From: JANNSX01 sp046348995
Lineage (GTDB): Bacteria; Pseudomonadota; Alphaproteobacteria; Rhizobiales; Hyphomicrobiaceae
NCBI GenBank assembly: GCA_046348995.1
Contig: JAXMDB010000005.1
Coordinates: 62,001 to 126,000, forward strand
Length of the DNA: 64,000 nt
Direction: 5' to 3'
The notes below the pieces were generated by a model. That model did not search any database and was not told the DNA's origin. It saw only the letters and a program-made list of their open reading frames with translations. This document shows positions 44,154 to 53,166 of this stretch, piece by piece. Within the stretch, counting starts at the first letter, position 1. Every line of letters starts with the position of its first letter. The position numbers and the translations under genes are program-made.

Positions 44154-45395
44154 ATGCACACGCCGTGCCGGAAGGGGACCCGCTTTAACGATTTGATCGA
44201 GCCCGTGCCAAACCTACCCGCCATCGACTTGTTCCTGCCCGGTCCCGCGGAGGCGACCCGTGTCGTGGTCGCCATGTCCGGCGGCGTCGATTCCTCGGTC
44301 GTGGCGGGATTGCTCAAGGGCGCGGGCTACGATGTCGTCGGCATCACGTTGCAGCTCTATGATCATGGCGCCGCGACCCACCGCAAGGGCGCCTGCTGCG
44401 CCGGGCAGGACATTCACGATGCCCGCCGCGTCGCCGAGCATCTGGGCATTCCTCACTATGTGCTCGATTACGAGCAGCGCTTCCGCCGCGACGTGATCGA
44501 CAGCTTTGCCGCGAGCTACGCGGGCGGCGAGACGCCGGTTCCGTGTGTGACCTGCAACCAAACGGTCAAGTTCCGGGATTTGCTCACGGTGGCCCGGGAC
44601 CTCGGCGCGGCCGCGCTCGCAACCGGCCACTATGTCGAGACGCGCGCCGGTCCCGATGGCATCGAGCTCTATCAGGCCGCCGATCCCGAGCGCGACCAGT
44701 CCTATTTTCTGTATGGAACGACCCGCGAGCAGCTGGCCTTCTTGCGCTTTCCTTTGGGTGGCCTCGAGAAGAGCGAGGTGCGCAGGATCGCGGGCGAGCT
44801 TAAGCTCCCGGTCGCCGAGAAGGCCGACAGCCAGGATATCTGCTTCGTGCCGAGCGGCCGCTACAGCGATATCGTCGCCCGCCTGCAGCCTGAGGCCGGC
44901 GAGCCTGGCGATATCGTCGATCTGTCCGGGCGCGTGCTCGGCCGCCACAAGGGCATCCTGCATTTCACGATCGGACAGCGGCGCGGGCTCGGGATCGCCT
45001 CGGGCGAGCCTCTGTTCGTGGTCGGGCTCGACCGGTCGCTCCGGCGGGTCGTCGTTGGACCGCGCGAGGCCTTGCGGGTCGACCGGATCCGGCTGCGGGA
45101 AACGAATTGGCTGGGCGCGGGACCGCTCGGCGACCTTGCCGGGGACGGCCTAGAGATCGCCGTCCGCATTCGCTCGACCGGCCAGCCGCGGCCGGCGCGT
45201 CTACGGATGGAGGCGGGCGAGGCCGTCGTCGAGATCGCCGGCGGCGAGGAGGGCGTGTCGCCCGGCCAAGCCTGCGTCTTCTACGCCCATGCCGGCGGAC
45301 GAGCGCGGGTGCTCGGCGGCGGTACGATTGCGAAGACCGTATCTCGCGCGGACTCAGAGCCCGCCTTCAAGCGCCGTGCCGCCGCTGGGCGGTAG
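44154..45395 (+). CDS. mnmA: tRNA-specific 2-thiouridylase MnmA
   Basis: 413 residues from the preferred ATG at 44154; an upstream ATG at 44046 would add 36 poorly conserved residues. It thiolates U34 of tRNA-Lys, -Glu and -Gln. It has the PP-loop VVAMSGGVDSSVVAGLLKG, the first catalytic Cys in PCVTCNQTVKF, and the second catalytic Cys in ADSQDICFVPSG. ATGHY and DQSYFLYG are also present, and the C-terminal beta-barrel domain is complete. Family length is 360-410, so the start may be a little further in. Confidence 0.94.
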   Translation: MHTPCRKGTRFNDLIEPVPNLPAIDLFLPGPAEATRVVVAMSGGVDSSVVAGLLKGAGYDVVGITLQLYDHGAATHRKGACCAGQDIHDARRVAEHLGIPHYVLDYEQRFRRDVIDSFAASYAGGETPVPCVTCNQTVKFRDLLTVARDLGAAALATGHYVETRAGPDGIELYQAADPERDQSYFLYGTTREQLAFLRFPLGGLEKSEVRRIAGELKLPVAEKADSQDICFVPSGRYSDIVARLQPEAGEPGDIVDLSGRVLGRHKGILHFTIGQRRGLGIASGEPLFVVGLDRSLRRVVVGPREALRVDRIRLRETNWLGAGPLGDLAGDGLEIAVRIRSTGQPRPARLRMEAGEAVVEIAGGEEGVSPGQACVFYAHAGGRARVLGGGTIAKTVSRADSEPAFKRRAAAGR

Positions 45396-45461
45396 AGCGC
45401 GACGGAAAAGGCGTTGGTTGTCGGTCTGTCGCGGCCCTTGCACGCGGGTAGGCGGCGATCC

Positions 45462-45491
45462 TTGACACCCGCGCGGCTGCATCCTTATATC
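45462..45491 (+). promoter_or_regulatory. Promoter of tRNA-Met
   Basis: A perfect TTGACA -35 box (45462-45467) and TATATC -10 box (45486-45491) separated by 18 bases, ending 11 bases before the tRNA 5' end. Confidence 0.8.
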
Positions 45492-45502
45492 CGCGCACTC
45501 CT

Positions 45503-45579
45503 GGCGGGGTAGCTCAGTTGGTTAGAGCACGGGAATCATAATCCTGGGGTCGGGGGTTCAAGTCCCTCCTCCGCTACCA
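45503..45579 (+). tRNA. tRNA-Met (anticodon CAT, elongator type)
   Basis: 77 nt including encoded CCA. The acceptor GGCGGGG pairs with CTCCGCT (two G-U pairs). It has D-arm GCTC...GAGC, anticodon stem-loop around GGAATCATAATCC with CAT, and T-arm GGGGG-TTCAAGT-CCCTC. It matches the usual alphaproteobacterial elongator Met tRNA. A tRNA-Ile2 read (modified CAT) is less likely. Confidence 0.95.
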
Positions 45580-45593
45580 AGACTTTCAACGAC

Positions 45594-45960
45594 TTAGGCG
45601 ATGAAGCCGTGGACTTCATCCGTGCGTGCGGGACTTTTGCGGGACCCCTCTAGCAGGCCGCTCCTCAGACGTATCAGCTCGGGTTTGCCGGCTTGCATCT
45701 CGGCAACCTTTTCCGCCGCCTCGATGAGCCGTGAAAGCCCGGCTGCGGAGTAGTGGGTCGTGATGCGATCCGACCTGTGGCCATGAAGATCTTGCCTGTC
45801 CTCGAAGCTCACCTCAGCGGCCCAAGGTCAGCTGCCGAAAGTGTGCTTGAGGTCATGGACGCGAACCTGTCTCAGGCCGATCCCGATCCGAGCTCGCGTC
45901 CACGCCAACGTTACGCCGGCGATTCGAGAAGGGAATGCCTGAGCATGACGAAGCATTGGG
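45594..45960 (-). pseudogene. Tyrosine integrase remnant next to tRNA-Met
   Basis: Only the C-terminal catalytic end survives. QVRVHDLKHTFGS (with the Arg/His region of the active site) is followed by a frame break, then VSFEDRQDLHGHRSDRITTH containing the second His box. YSAAGLSRLIEAAEKV holds the catalytic Tyr. The gene runs toward the tRNA 3' end, the usual position of an integrase of an element inserted at that tRNA. The N-terminal two-thirds is gone, replaced by sequence bordering the ABC transporter gene. Confidence 0.8.
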
Positions 45961-46024
45961 GAACAGGTCGACATTTGCCTTGGTCGTTGAGACGCGAGCC
46001 ACCTGACGTGTGGCGCCGGCAGGA

Positions 46025-46969
46025 TCAGCGTTCCTCGCTGCGGTAGGGCCTCATGAGGGCGGCCGGTGCATGCGCATGGCGTGAGCTTACGATCATGGCT
46101 ACGAGCGTCGCCACATACGGCAGCATCAGCATGAGTTGATAGGGAACATCGATGACGCCGCTCGTCTGCAGGCGAAGCTGGAGGGCGTCGACGGCCCCGA
46201 ACAACAGCGCGGCCGCTGCGACGAGCCAAGGATTCCAACGGCCGAGCGCGACCAGCGCCAAACAAATCCAGCCGCGTCCCGAGACGATGCCGAAGCTGAA
46301 GGAGGAGAAAGCGGCGAGGTTGAGATAGGCGCCGGCCAGTCCGCTCATCGCGCCGCCGATCATCAGCGCCCGCGTGCGCGTCCAGCCGACGGAGATGCCG
46401 GCCGCGGCCGCGGCGTAGGGATTTTCTCCCGTCGTGCGCAAAGCCAATCCGGCAGGCGTGCGAAACAGGTACCAGGCAGCGGCGGGCACGGCGAGAAATG
46501 TGAGATAGGTCAGCGCGAATTGATCGAACAAGACGGGACCGAGAAACGGGATCGACGACAGCCCGGGGATCGGAACGGTCTGAAACGGTTGGACGGCGGG
46601 CGGTATCGACCCCTCGCCGAAGATCAGCCGGTAGCTGAAGTAGGCGAGACCCGATGCCGTCATGGTGAGACCGATGCCCGCCACCGTCTGGTCAAGCCCG
46701 AGGCCGACGCAGAACAGCGCCATCAGCAGGCCAAGCAGGAGGCCAGCGATCACCGCCGCGATCACCGCAAGCCAGAGCGAGCCGGAAAAGTAGGCGACCG
46801 TGAACCCCACCATCGACGCGAGCAGCATCGTTCCTTCGATGCCGAGGTTCATGACGCCGGCGCGCTCGGCAAACACCTCGCCGAGAGCGCCCAGGATCAA
46901 CGGCACCGCGAGCCGCACGGCTGCCGCAAAGAATCCCACGTGTAAGATCTGCTCGAGGATAGCGCTCAT
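46025..46969 (-). CDS. BMP-type ABC transporter permease 2
   Basis: 314 residues, about 8-9 membrane segments, of the BPD_transp_2 (RbsC/LivH-like) family. Motifs: PLILGALGEVFAERAGVMNLG, IEGTMLLASMVGF and the loop GENPYAAAAAGISVG typical of nucleoside-type (YufQ/NupQ-like) permeases. Overlaps permease 1 by four bases. It is the last gene of the four-gene transporter operon. Confidence 0.92.
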   Translation of the reverse strand: MSAILEQILHVGFFAAAVRLAVPLILGALGEVFAERAGVMNLGIEGTMLLASMVGFTVAYFSGSLWLAVIAAVIAGLLLGLLMALFCVGLGLDQTVAGIGLTMTASGLAYFSYRLIFGEGSIPPAVQPFQTVPIPGLSSIPFLGPVLFDQFALTYLTFLAVPAAAWYLFRTPAGLALRTTGENPYAAAAAGISVGWTRTRALMIGGAMSGLAGAYLNLAAFSSFSFGIVSGRGWICLALVALGRWNPWLVAAAALLFGAVDALQLRLQTSGVIDVPYQLMLMLPYVATLVAMIVSSRHAHAPAALMRPYRSEER

Positions 46970-48036
46970 GCTCCAACAGGCCCCAGCCGTCCGATCCTGA
47001 GCCGGTGAGAGGCGAAGAGGAGGGCAACGAGCATGGCGAGTAGCGTCACGCCCTGAATGACGTCGGCGAGGAATACTGGCACGCCGGTTTGTCTCGACAT
47101 TTCGTCGGCGCCTGCGGTGACGGCGGCAAGGAAGATCGCCGACGGGACAACGCCGAGCGGATTGAGCCGCGCCAGCATGGCGACGACGAGACCGGTATAG
47201 CCGTAGCCCGGCGAAATAGAGCCCATCACCTGGAATTGGATGCCCCCGACCTCGCCGACCCCAGCGAGACCGGCGGCAGCACCCGACAGTGCTGCGGCGA
47301 TCATCGTGATGCGGCCAACGTCATATCCGGCATGGTGGGCAGCGCGGGGATTCTCGCCCACCGCATCGATGGCAAAGCCGAGTGTGGTCTTGCGCACGAC
47401 GAACCACAAAATGCCAGCAGCGACGATGGCGACGAGCACACCCAGATGCAGGCGGGTGCCGCGCCAGAGGTTGGGAAACTCGGCTGCGCGTAGGATGTCG
47501 GGCGAGTCCGGCCAGCCTGTTGTTGAATCCTTCCAAGGCCCTGAGAGCAGCGCCAGCATGACGTAGAGGATGATGAAGTTGAGCATCAGCGTTCCGACGA
47601 CATCATCGACCTTGAAGCGGGATTTGAGGAACGCGGGCAGCAGCGCCCCGAGCGTGCCGGCGGCGGCTCCGAGCACGATCATGAGGGGAATGAGCGTTAC
47701 GGACGGCAGGGCCGTCGACGCACCGACATAGGCTGCGGCCATGGCGCCGAGCAGGAGTTGTCCCTCTGCGCCGATGTTCCAGAAGCGGGCGCGGAAGGCG
47801 ATGGCTGCCGCCAGCCCCGTCAGGATCATCGGAGCTGCCTTGGCGAGCGTCTCCGTGATCGCGAACTTTCCGCCGAAGGCCGTCTTGGCGATGATGGCGT
47901 AAGCGGTGAGAGGATTGGCGCCACCGAGGACGATGAGGCCGCTGCACAGAACGAGGCTCGCGGCGATGGCAAGCACCGGCAACATCAACTGAAAGCCGAT
48001 CGAGCTCGAATTGCGGCGCTCGAAGGCGATCTGCAT
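46966..48036 (-). CDS. BMP-type ABC transporter permease 1
   Basis: 356 residues, about 9-10 membrane segments. It carries RARFWNIGAEGQLLLGAM and GENPRAAHHAGYDVGRITMI, hallmarks of YufP/NupP-type permeases for nucleosides or related bases. The stop overlaps permease 2 (ATGA) and the start touches the ATPase stop, so the four genes are one operon. Confidence 0.92.
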   Translation of the reverse strand: MQIAFERRNSSSIGFQLMLPVLAIAASLVLCSGLIVLGGANPLTAYAIIAKTAFGGKFAITETLAKAAPMILTGLAAAIAFRARFWNIGAEGQLLLGAMAAAYVGASTALPSVTLIPLMIVLGAAAGTLGALLPAFLKSRFKVDDVVGTLMLNFIILYVMLALLSGPWKDSTTGWPDSPDILRAAEFPNLWRGTRLHLGVLVAIVAAGILWFVVRKTTLGFAIDAVGENPRAAHHAGYDVGRITMIAAALSGAAAGLAGVGEVGGIQFQVMGSISPGYGYTGLVVAMLARLNPLGVVPSAIFLAAVTAGADEMSRQTGVPVFLADVIQGVTLLAMLVALLFASHRLRIGRLGPVGA

Positions 48037-49583
48037 CAGGCCCTCGGCTCGTTGAGCACGCGTGCGGACAGGGCCTCCGCGCTCCGGCCGGCCGTCATCG
48101 CCAAGCCGATGCGCGCGCGGTCGGCCGATGCGGCATCCGTCTCGTCGACGATCTCGCCGTCATAGAGCACGCAGATGCGATCGCTCAGCTCGAACACCTC
48201 GTCCAAGTCGTCGCTGACGACGAGAATCGCGCAGCCCTTGTCCCTGAGCTTCATGATCTCCGCATGCACCATCTCGGAAGCCGAGACGTCCAGGCCTCGC
48301 GTCGGCTGGGCGATGATGAGCACGCGGGGATCAAAGGCGAGTGCGCGCGCCACGATTGCCTTCTGCTGGTTCCCGCCCGAGAAGAGCCCCGTCGCGATCG
48401 AGGCATCGGCCGGGCGAATGCTGTAGGCGGCGATCTGACGTGCTGCGAAGTCGCGGATGGCGCCATGGTCGAGAACGCCGCGACGGCTGAACGGAGATTG
48501 ATGAACGCGCGAAAGTGCCAGGCTCGATGCGAGGGGGAGGGCAGCGATGAGTCCCGCACCCAATCGGTCCTCGGGAATGTAGGCCAGACCCGCGTCGATC
48601 ATCTTTTTTGGATCGGGATCGTCGATCACCTTGCCATCGAGGCTGATCGTTCCGGAGGCAGGCGCCACGCCTGAAAGCGCTTCGACGAGCTCCACCTGGC
48701 CGTTGCCAGAGACGCCGGCCAAGCCGAGGATCTCGCCCGCGCGCAGCTGCAGATCGAAGGGTCGGCGGTCTGGCCTCGCCGTTGCGGGCCGAAGCATGTG
48801 CGCCGAAAGCCGCACCTCACCAGGAGCTCTCGGCGCACGGCGCGCGGGATTGAGGACATGCCCGCACATCAGCTCGGCCAACTGCGCGTTCGTGAGCGTT
48901 CCGTCGTTGTGAAGGCTCGCCACCACCTCGCCGCGCCGCATCACGATCACACGATCGGTGATGGCCCGGACCTCGTTGAGCTTATGGCTGATGTAGATGA
49001 CGCCGACGCCGTCGGCAGTCAGCGCGCGAATGGCCTTGAACAGCCCTTCGCTCTGTTGCGGGGTCAAGACCGATGTCGGCTCATCGAGGATCAATATGCG
49101 GGCCCCCCGCAACAGCGCCTTGATGATCTCGAGCCGCTGCTTCTCACCGACGCTGAGCGAGGCGACGAGACGATCGGGCGCGAGCTTGAGGCCGTAGGCG
49201 GCTGCAATGTCGTCGAGCCGGTGGCGCACCCCCGCGTGGTCGAGTCGGAAGCGCTGTCCCGGCCAGCTGGTGAGGAGATTCTCGGCCACGCTGTGCCGGT
49301 CGACCACATGCGCGTGCTGATGCACCATGCCGACGCCGAGAGCGATTGCGTCCGCCGGCGTGGTGATCCTCGCGGGCGAGCCGTCGATCCTGATCTCGCC
49401 TTCGTCAGGACGGTAGAGACCGAACAAGATGTTCATGAGCGTCGTCTTGCCGGCGCCGTTCTCGCCGAGAAGACCCAGCACCTCGCCCCGCTGCAGCGTC
49501 AGCGCGACGTCGCGGTTGGCGACGACGTCGCCGAACTGCTTGCCGATACCGATCATCTGCAGAAGTGGCGCGCCGTCAGCCAC
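48036..49583 (-). CDS. BMP-type ABC transporter ATP-binding protein (two ATPase domains)
   Basis: 515 residues with two fused nucleotide-binding domains. The first has Walker A LLGENGAGKTTLMNI, signature LSVGEKQRLEI and Walker B ILILDEPTS. The second has a degenerate Walker A (LAGVSGNGQVEL), signature FSGGNQQKAIV and LIIAQPTRGLD. This pattern is normal for the sugar/nucleoside (RbsA/YufO) class, in which one site is weak. It follows the substrate-binding gene by 38 bases. Confidence 0.95.
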   Translation of the reverse strand: MADGAPLLQMIGIGKQFGDVVANRDVALTLQRGEVLGLLGENGAGKTTLMNILFGLYRPDEGEIRIDGSPARITTPADAIALGVGMVHQHAHVVDRHSVAENLLTSWPGQRFRLDHAGVRHRLDDIAAAYGLKLAPDRLVASLSVGEKQRLEIIKALLRGARILILDEPTSVLTPQQSEGLFKAIRALTADGVGVIYISHKLNEVRAITDRVIVMRRGEVVASLHNDGTLTNAQLAELMCGHVLNPARRAPRAPGEVRLSAHMLRPATARPDRRPFDLQLRAGEILGLAGVSGNGQVELVEALSGVAPASGTISLDGKVIDDPDPKKMIDAGLAYIPEDRLGAGLIAALPLASSLALSRVHQSPFSRRGVLDHGAIRDFAARQIAAYSIRPADASIATGLFSGGNQQKAIVARALAFDPRVLIIAQPTRGLDVSASEMVHAEIMKLRDKGCAILVVSDDLDEVFELSDRICVLYDGEIVDETDAASADRARIGLAMTAGRSAEALSARVLNEPRA

Positions 49584-49621
49584 GATGCCTGTCCCGTTCG
49601 CGACGCCCCGAGGGCCGTGGT

Positions 49622-50614
49622 TCAGTCCGACTTGGTCTCGGTCTCGTCGTAGGCCACCTTGAAGGAGCCTGCTGCGATCTCGTCGTGACGCTTCTTGAGG
49701 TTGGCCTTCACGTCATCCGATATCTGGGTCTCGAAGGCGCCGAACGGCGAGAGGTAGTTGCCGCCGTTGGCGACGTTCTCAAGCCCCGAGAAGTCCTGGG
49801 CCTTGTACGTGCCAGCCTTCACCTGCTCGGCCGCCGCCTTGATCACGGGATAGGGGTCCCAGATCACGCTGGTCACCACCACCTTCGGATTGATCGCGGA
49901 CTGATCCGTCATGTTGCCGATGGCGAAGCCGCCCTTCTCCGCGCAGGCCTCGATGACACCGAGACGCTCGGCGTAGATGACGTCGACGCCTTGGTCTATC
50001 ATGGCTATCGAGGCTTCCTTCGCCTTCGGGGGATCGAAGAAGGAGCCGATGTAGGCCGCCTTGAAGACGACGTCGGGCTTCACTTCCTTGGCGCCAGCGC
50101 GATAGGCGTTGAGCAGGCCGTAGGTCGACGGCGTGGCGGGGCCGGCGACGACGCCGATCTTGCCTGACTTGGAGAACCAGGAGGCGAGCATGCCGGCGAG
50201 ATACGCCGCTTCCGTCGTGACGCCATAGAATGTCGAGAAGTTGGGCTCCGTCACACCGGCGGCCGAGCCCATCGCGAAAGCGGTCTTCGGAAAATCAGCG
50301 GCGACGCGCCGGCAGATTTGCTCGGTGCCATAGGCGTCGCCGACGACGAGCTCGATTCCCTCGTCACACCATTGCCGGAGCACGCGCGAGAAGTCTGCGG
50401 CCTTCACCGACTCCGAATGCTGGTAGTCGAGGCCCATCTCGCCCGCCACTTTCGTCATGGCCAGATGCAGCTGGGTGACGAACGGCTCCTCCATCGGCGT
50501 TTCGAAGATGCCGCGCATGCGCATGCCCTCGGCGCGGGCAGTCATGGGGAAAGGCAGAGCGGTAGCGCCTGCCGCAAGGGCGGCGAGCTTCAGGACATCA
50601 CGACGGCTTTGCAT
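49622..50614 (-). CDS. BMP family substrate-binding protein
   Basis: 330 residues from MQSRRDVLKLAALAAGATAL, a twin-arginine (Tat) signal peptide. The mature protein is a two-lobed periplasmic binding protein of the BMP/Med family (MRGIFETPMEEPFVTQLHLA, KSGKIGVVAGPATPSTYGLL, DVIYAERLGVIEAC). Homologues bind nucleosides, purines or related heterocycles; the ligand here is unknown. The in-frame upstream ATGs lack the signal peptide context. First gene of the transporter operon; a TGGATA-N4-TATCCA-like operator lies 41 bases upstream. Confidence 0.92.
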   Translation of the reverse strand: MQSRRDVLKLAALAAGATALPFPMTARAEGMRMRGIFETPMEEPFVTQLHLAMTKVAGEMGLDYQHSESVKAADFSRVLRQWCDEGIELVVGDAYGTEQICRRVAADFPKTAFAMGSAAGVTEPNFSTFYGVTTEAAYLAGMLASWFSKSGKIGVVAGPATPSTYGLLNAYRAGAKEVKPDVVFKAAYIGSFFDPPKAKEASIAMIDQGVDVIYAERLGVIEACAEKGGFAIGNMTDQSAINPKVVVTSVIWDPYPVIKAAAEQVKAGTYKAQDFSGLENVANGGNYLSPFGAFETQISDDVKANLKKRHDEIAAGSFKVAYDETETKSD

Positions 50615-50654
50615 GGTATCCTCCTGGCCAAATCGTTCTCGCATGAGCCGATTT

Positions 50655-50670
50655 TGCATTCTCGTATCCA
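50655..50670. promoter_or_regulatory. GntR operator candidate (BMP transporter / MBL hydrolase gap)
   Basis: TGCATT-CTCG-TATCCA matches the dyad TGGATA-N4-TATCCA at 10 of 12 positions. It lies in the 119-base gap between two divergent genes, so it could control both. Confidence 0.6.
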
Positions 50671-50733
50671 AAAGCCTTAGCATGCGGCCTGCATTTCGCA
50701 AGAACCATGTGCCGCATGGAGGAAGCTCATCCC

Positions 50734-51510
50734 ATGACGAAAGTGAAACGCCTCTACGTGCTGTTGTGCGGGTACGAGTTCCTGCCCAAGAGCGTTTCGA
50801 TGCAAGGTGGGAGCGACAGGTTCATTCTGTCGGAGCCCATTTGCACCTACCTACTCGATACCGAGGAGGGGTTCGTCCTGATCGATTGCGGGCTCAATAT
50901 CGAGGTGTTGCGCAATCCTGCGACGGCCGAAACAGAGTATGGACGCCACATCTATCCGACGCTGCCGGTCGTGCTAGCCGAGCACGAGCTTCTACCGCAG
51001 CTCGCCAAGCTCGGCGTCGCGCCGAAAGATATTCGGCACGTCGTGCTGAGCCACGTTCACATCGATCACACGGGAGAGCTGCGCCACTTTCGTCATGCGC
51101 GCGTGTCGATACAGGCGTGCGAGCACGTCTGGGCCTTCGGTCAGCCCGCGGTCGCGGTGCGGCGGGCCGACTATGATTTTCCCGACATCGACTGGAACAT
51201 CGTCGAGGGCGACTGGCGGGTGATGGATGGGCTCGACGGCTTGCTCACCGCCGGGCACACGCCCGGACATCAGTCGTTTGCTGTGACGCTGCCGAGCGGC
51301 GCGGTCAAGATCCTCACCATGGACGCCGGCGACCTTCTGGAAAATTTCGAGCAGGAGATCGTCCCGGGCAGCATGGAGACGCCTGAGGCAGGGCTGCCCT
51401 CGATCCGCAAGCTCAAACGGATCGCTGCGCAGCGCCGGGCTGATCTGATTTTGCTGCACGATCCGAACCTGGTGCAGACCCTCAAGATTGCGCCGGACTT
51501 CTACTCCTAG
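50734..51510 (+). CDS. MBL-fold metallohydrolase, AHL-lactonase-like
   Basis: 258 residues. The dinuclear zinc motif HVHIDH is at residues 107-112, with further ligands in TAGHTPGHQSF, LTMDAGDL and LILLHDPN. It closely follows the AhlD/AiiA-type N-acylhomoserine lactonase layout (YLLDTEEGFVLIDCGLN). In this catabolic context it may instead hydrolyse a lactone or cyclic ester/amide intermediate. Start at 50734 has GGAGGA 11 bases upstream. Its 3' end overlaps the convergent gntR gene by four bases. Confidence 0.88.
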   Translation: MTKVKRLYVLLCGYEFLPKSVSMQGGSDRFILSEPICTYLLDTEEGFVLIDCGLNIEVLRNPATAETEYGRHIYPTLPVVLAEHELLPQLAKLGVAPKDIRHVVLSHVHIDHTGELRHFRHARVSIQACEHVWAFGQPAVAVRRADYDFPDIDWNIVEGDWRVMDGLDGLLTAGHTPGHQSFAVTLPSGAVKILTMDAGDLLENFEQEIVPGSMETPEAGLPSIRKLKRIAAQRRADLILLHDPNLVQTLKIAPDFYS

Positions 51511-52190
51511 GGCAAGCGTCCGTCGTGTTGCCTCAGGAAGTTGATGACGTGCGGCGCCGTCACCAGCACGTGCTCGCGCATGGCGGCCTCGGCCTTGTCC
51601 GGGTTGCGGCTGAGGATGATCGTCAGCAGCTCCTCATGATCCTTGATCGCGATCACCGGCCGATTGGCGTGGAAGAACCAGAGCCGGAGGTAAGGCTCGA
51701 GCACGCCGTGCAACCGCTCGATCTCGCGAACGAGGCGCTTTCGCCCACTCAGGCCGCATATGTACTCGTGAAACGCCCAGTGCCGGGTCAGCCAATCGTC
51801 GGCATTCTTCTGCCCCGAGCGCATCCGGCGAAGCAACTCGCGCATCTCTTCGGCCTGGGTCGGGCCGATCCGCTCCGCCGCCAGCCGTGCGGCTAGGCCC
51901 TCGAGCACGGACCTGATCTCGAACAGCTCCTGGATCTCCTCAAACGTGTGGTCGGTGACGACGGCGCCACGGTTGGGCCGGATCGTGACATAGCCCTCGG
52001 TGTCGAGCCGCCGGAACGCCTCCCGCACGGGCATGCGACTCATCCCGATCTGTGCCGCGATCTCCTCCGCGCGGAGCCGGGCACCGGGTTTGAGATCGCC
52101 TATGCGAATGCGATTGAGCAGATAGTGGTAGGCCTCGGCCTCGGCCGACGACGCCGGCTCCCTTGAGACACTCGATGTGGCTTTTCTCAT
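51507..52190 (-). CDS. GntR family regulator, FCD (FadR/VanR) type
   Basis: 227 residues. The N-terminal winged helix (about 20-85) has LKPGARLRAEEIAAQIGMSR and MPVREAFRRLDTEGYVTIRP. The C-terminal all-helical FCD ligand-binding domain (about 95-220) has metal-binding type residues (EIRSVLEGLAARLA; DDWLTRHWAFHEYI; HEELLTIILSRNPDKAEAAMREH). The N-terminal 15 residues are Ser-rich. It is the only regulator in the 18-kb cluster. Repeats of one dyad in four promoter gaps, including its own, suggest it represses the whole cluster and is released by a pathway metabolite. Confidence 0.93.
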   Translation of the reverse strand: MRKATSSVSREPASSAEAEAYHYLLNRIRIGDLKPGARLRAEEIAAQIGMSRMPVREAFRRLDTEGYVTIRPNRGAVVTDHTFEEIQELFEIRSVLEGLAARLAAERIGPTQAEEMRELLRRMRSGQKNADDWLTRHWAFHEYICGLSGRKRLVREIERLHGVLEPYLRLWFFHANRPVIAIKDHEELLTIILSRNPDKAEAAMREHVLVTAPHVINFLRQHDGRLP

Positions 52191-52262
52191 GCTGGGCCGC
52201 TCTGGAGCTGAGATGGCCGCGTGTTGATTCCGGCCGTCGATGTTGTCATCATTGTAACAGGA

Positions 52263-52278
52263 TGCATACGAGTATCCA
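52263..52278. promoter_or_regulatory. GntR operator candidate (gntR / cyclase gap)
   Basis: TGCATA-CGAG-TATCCA, 11 of 12 matches to TGGATA-N4-TATCCA, in the 120-base divergent gap between the regulator gene and the cyclase gene. Suits autoregulation plus control of the cyclase. Confidence 0.65.
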
Positions 52279-52310
52279 AGTTGCGCTCAGACGGGCAGGG
52301 GAGACGGCGC

Positions 52311-52997
52311 ATGCGCCCTTACAAAGAGATCATCGACCTCGGACGAGAGCTTTACAATGGCATGCCGAACGTCGGCGGCCTGCAGATCGCCTTCTGGCCG
52401 GTCGAGACGTTCGATCAGCTGGAGAAGCTGACGGACGGCAAATACGGCCAGGAAAGCCGCATGATGTTGCTGGCCGAGCATTGCTCGACGCATCTCGATG
52501 CGCCGCGCCATTTCGATCGCACAGGTGTGCCGGTCGGACAAGTGCCGCTCGACCGGCTGACCATGCCGGGACATCTCTACGACTTTACCTGGAAGAAGCG
52601 AGGTGAGGCCATCACCATCGCCGACTTCGAGGCGGCGGAGCGCAAAACCGGCAAGAAGATCGGGCCCGATGCCGCTGTGTTGTGCTGGACAGGCGTCGAC
52701 AAACGCTGGGGTGTCGGGGATTGGATGCTCGACCGGCCGCACGTGCCGACGGAGACCGCGCAATGGCTCGTCGACCGCGGCATGGTGCTGTTCGTCACCG
52801 ATATGATGGGTATGGACGATCCGCGCGAATGGTGGTGGCCGACGCACAAGATCTGGCTCACCAACAACATCTGCATGGTGCAGCAGTGCTGCAATTTCGA
52901 GAAGCTGGTCGGCAAGGACTTTCTGTTTGTCGCCACGCCACTCAATATGCGCGACGGCACCGGGTGTCCGGTGCGCCCGATCGCGATCGTCACCTAG
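52311..52997 (+). CDS. Cyclase-family metal-dependent hydrolase (kynurenine-formamidase-like)
   Basis: 228 residues from MRPYKEIIDLGRELYNGMPN, with a GGGGAGA site upstream; an ATG 30 codons upstream would read through the operator. The metal motif HCSTHLDAPRH (His57, His61, Asp63, His67) is the family's HxxxHxDxxxH. Members hydrolyse formyl or cyclic amides (kynurenine formamidase, isatin hydrolase and relatives). The specific substrate is unknown. Cluster context suggests an amide or ring-opening step. Confidence 0.88.
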   Translation: MRPYKEIIDLGRELYNGMPNVGGLQIAFWPVETFDQLEKLTDGKYGQESRMMLLAEHCSTHLDAPRHFDRTGVPVGQVPLDRLTMPGHLYDFTWKKRGEAITIADFEAAERKTGKKIGPDAAVLCWTGVDKRWGVGDWMLDRPHVPTETAQWLVDRGMVLFVTDMMGMDDPREWWWPTHKIWLTNNICMVQQCCNFEKLVGKDFLFVATPLNMRDGTGCPVRPIAIVT

Positions 52998-53044
52998 ACC
53001 ACAGGCGGGGGGCTCACCTGCGACAATGCTCACTTGATCTCGAT

Positions 53045-53060
53045 GGGATATTTGTATCCA
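53045..53060. promoter_or_regulatory. GntR operator candidate (amino-acid-type ABC importer promoter)
   Basis: GGGATA-TTTG-TATCCA, 11 of 12 matches and containing a perfect GGATA-N4-TATCC inverted repeat. It lies 107 bases before the substrate-binding protein start. Confidence 0.65.
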
Positions 53061-53166
53061 ATATTCCGTGTTCGGGAGTGATGCCACGCTTCAGGCCTTT
53101 GTGCCCGCGCAGCAGGCACAAGGGCCAAGATCGTCGAAATCGCTGCGGTCTCCGGGGAGGAAACAG

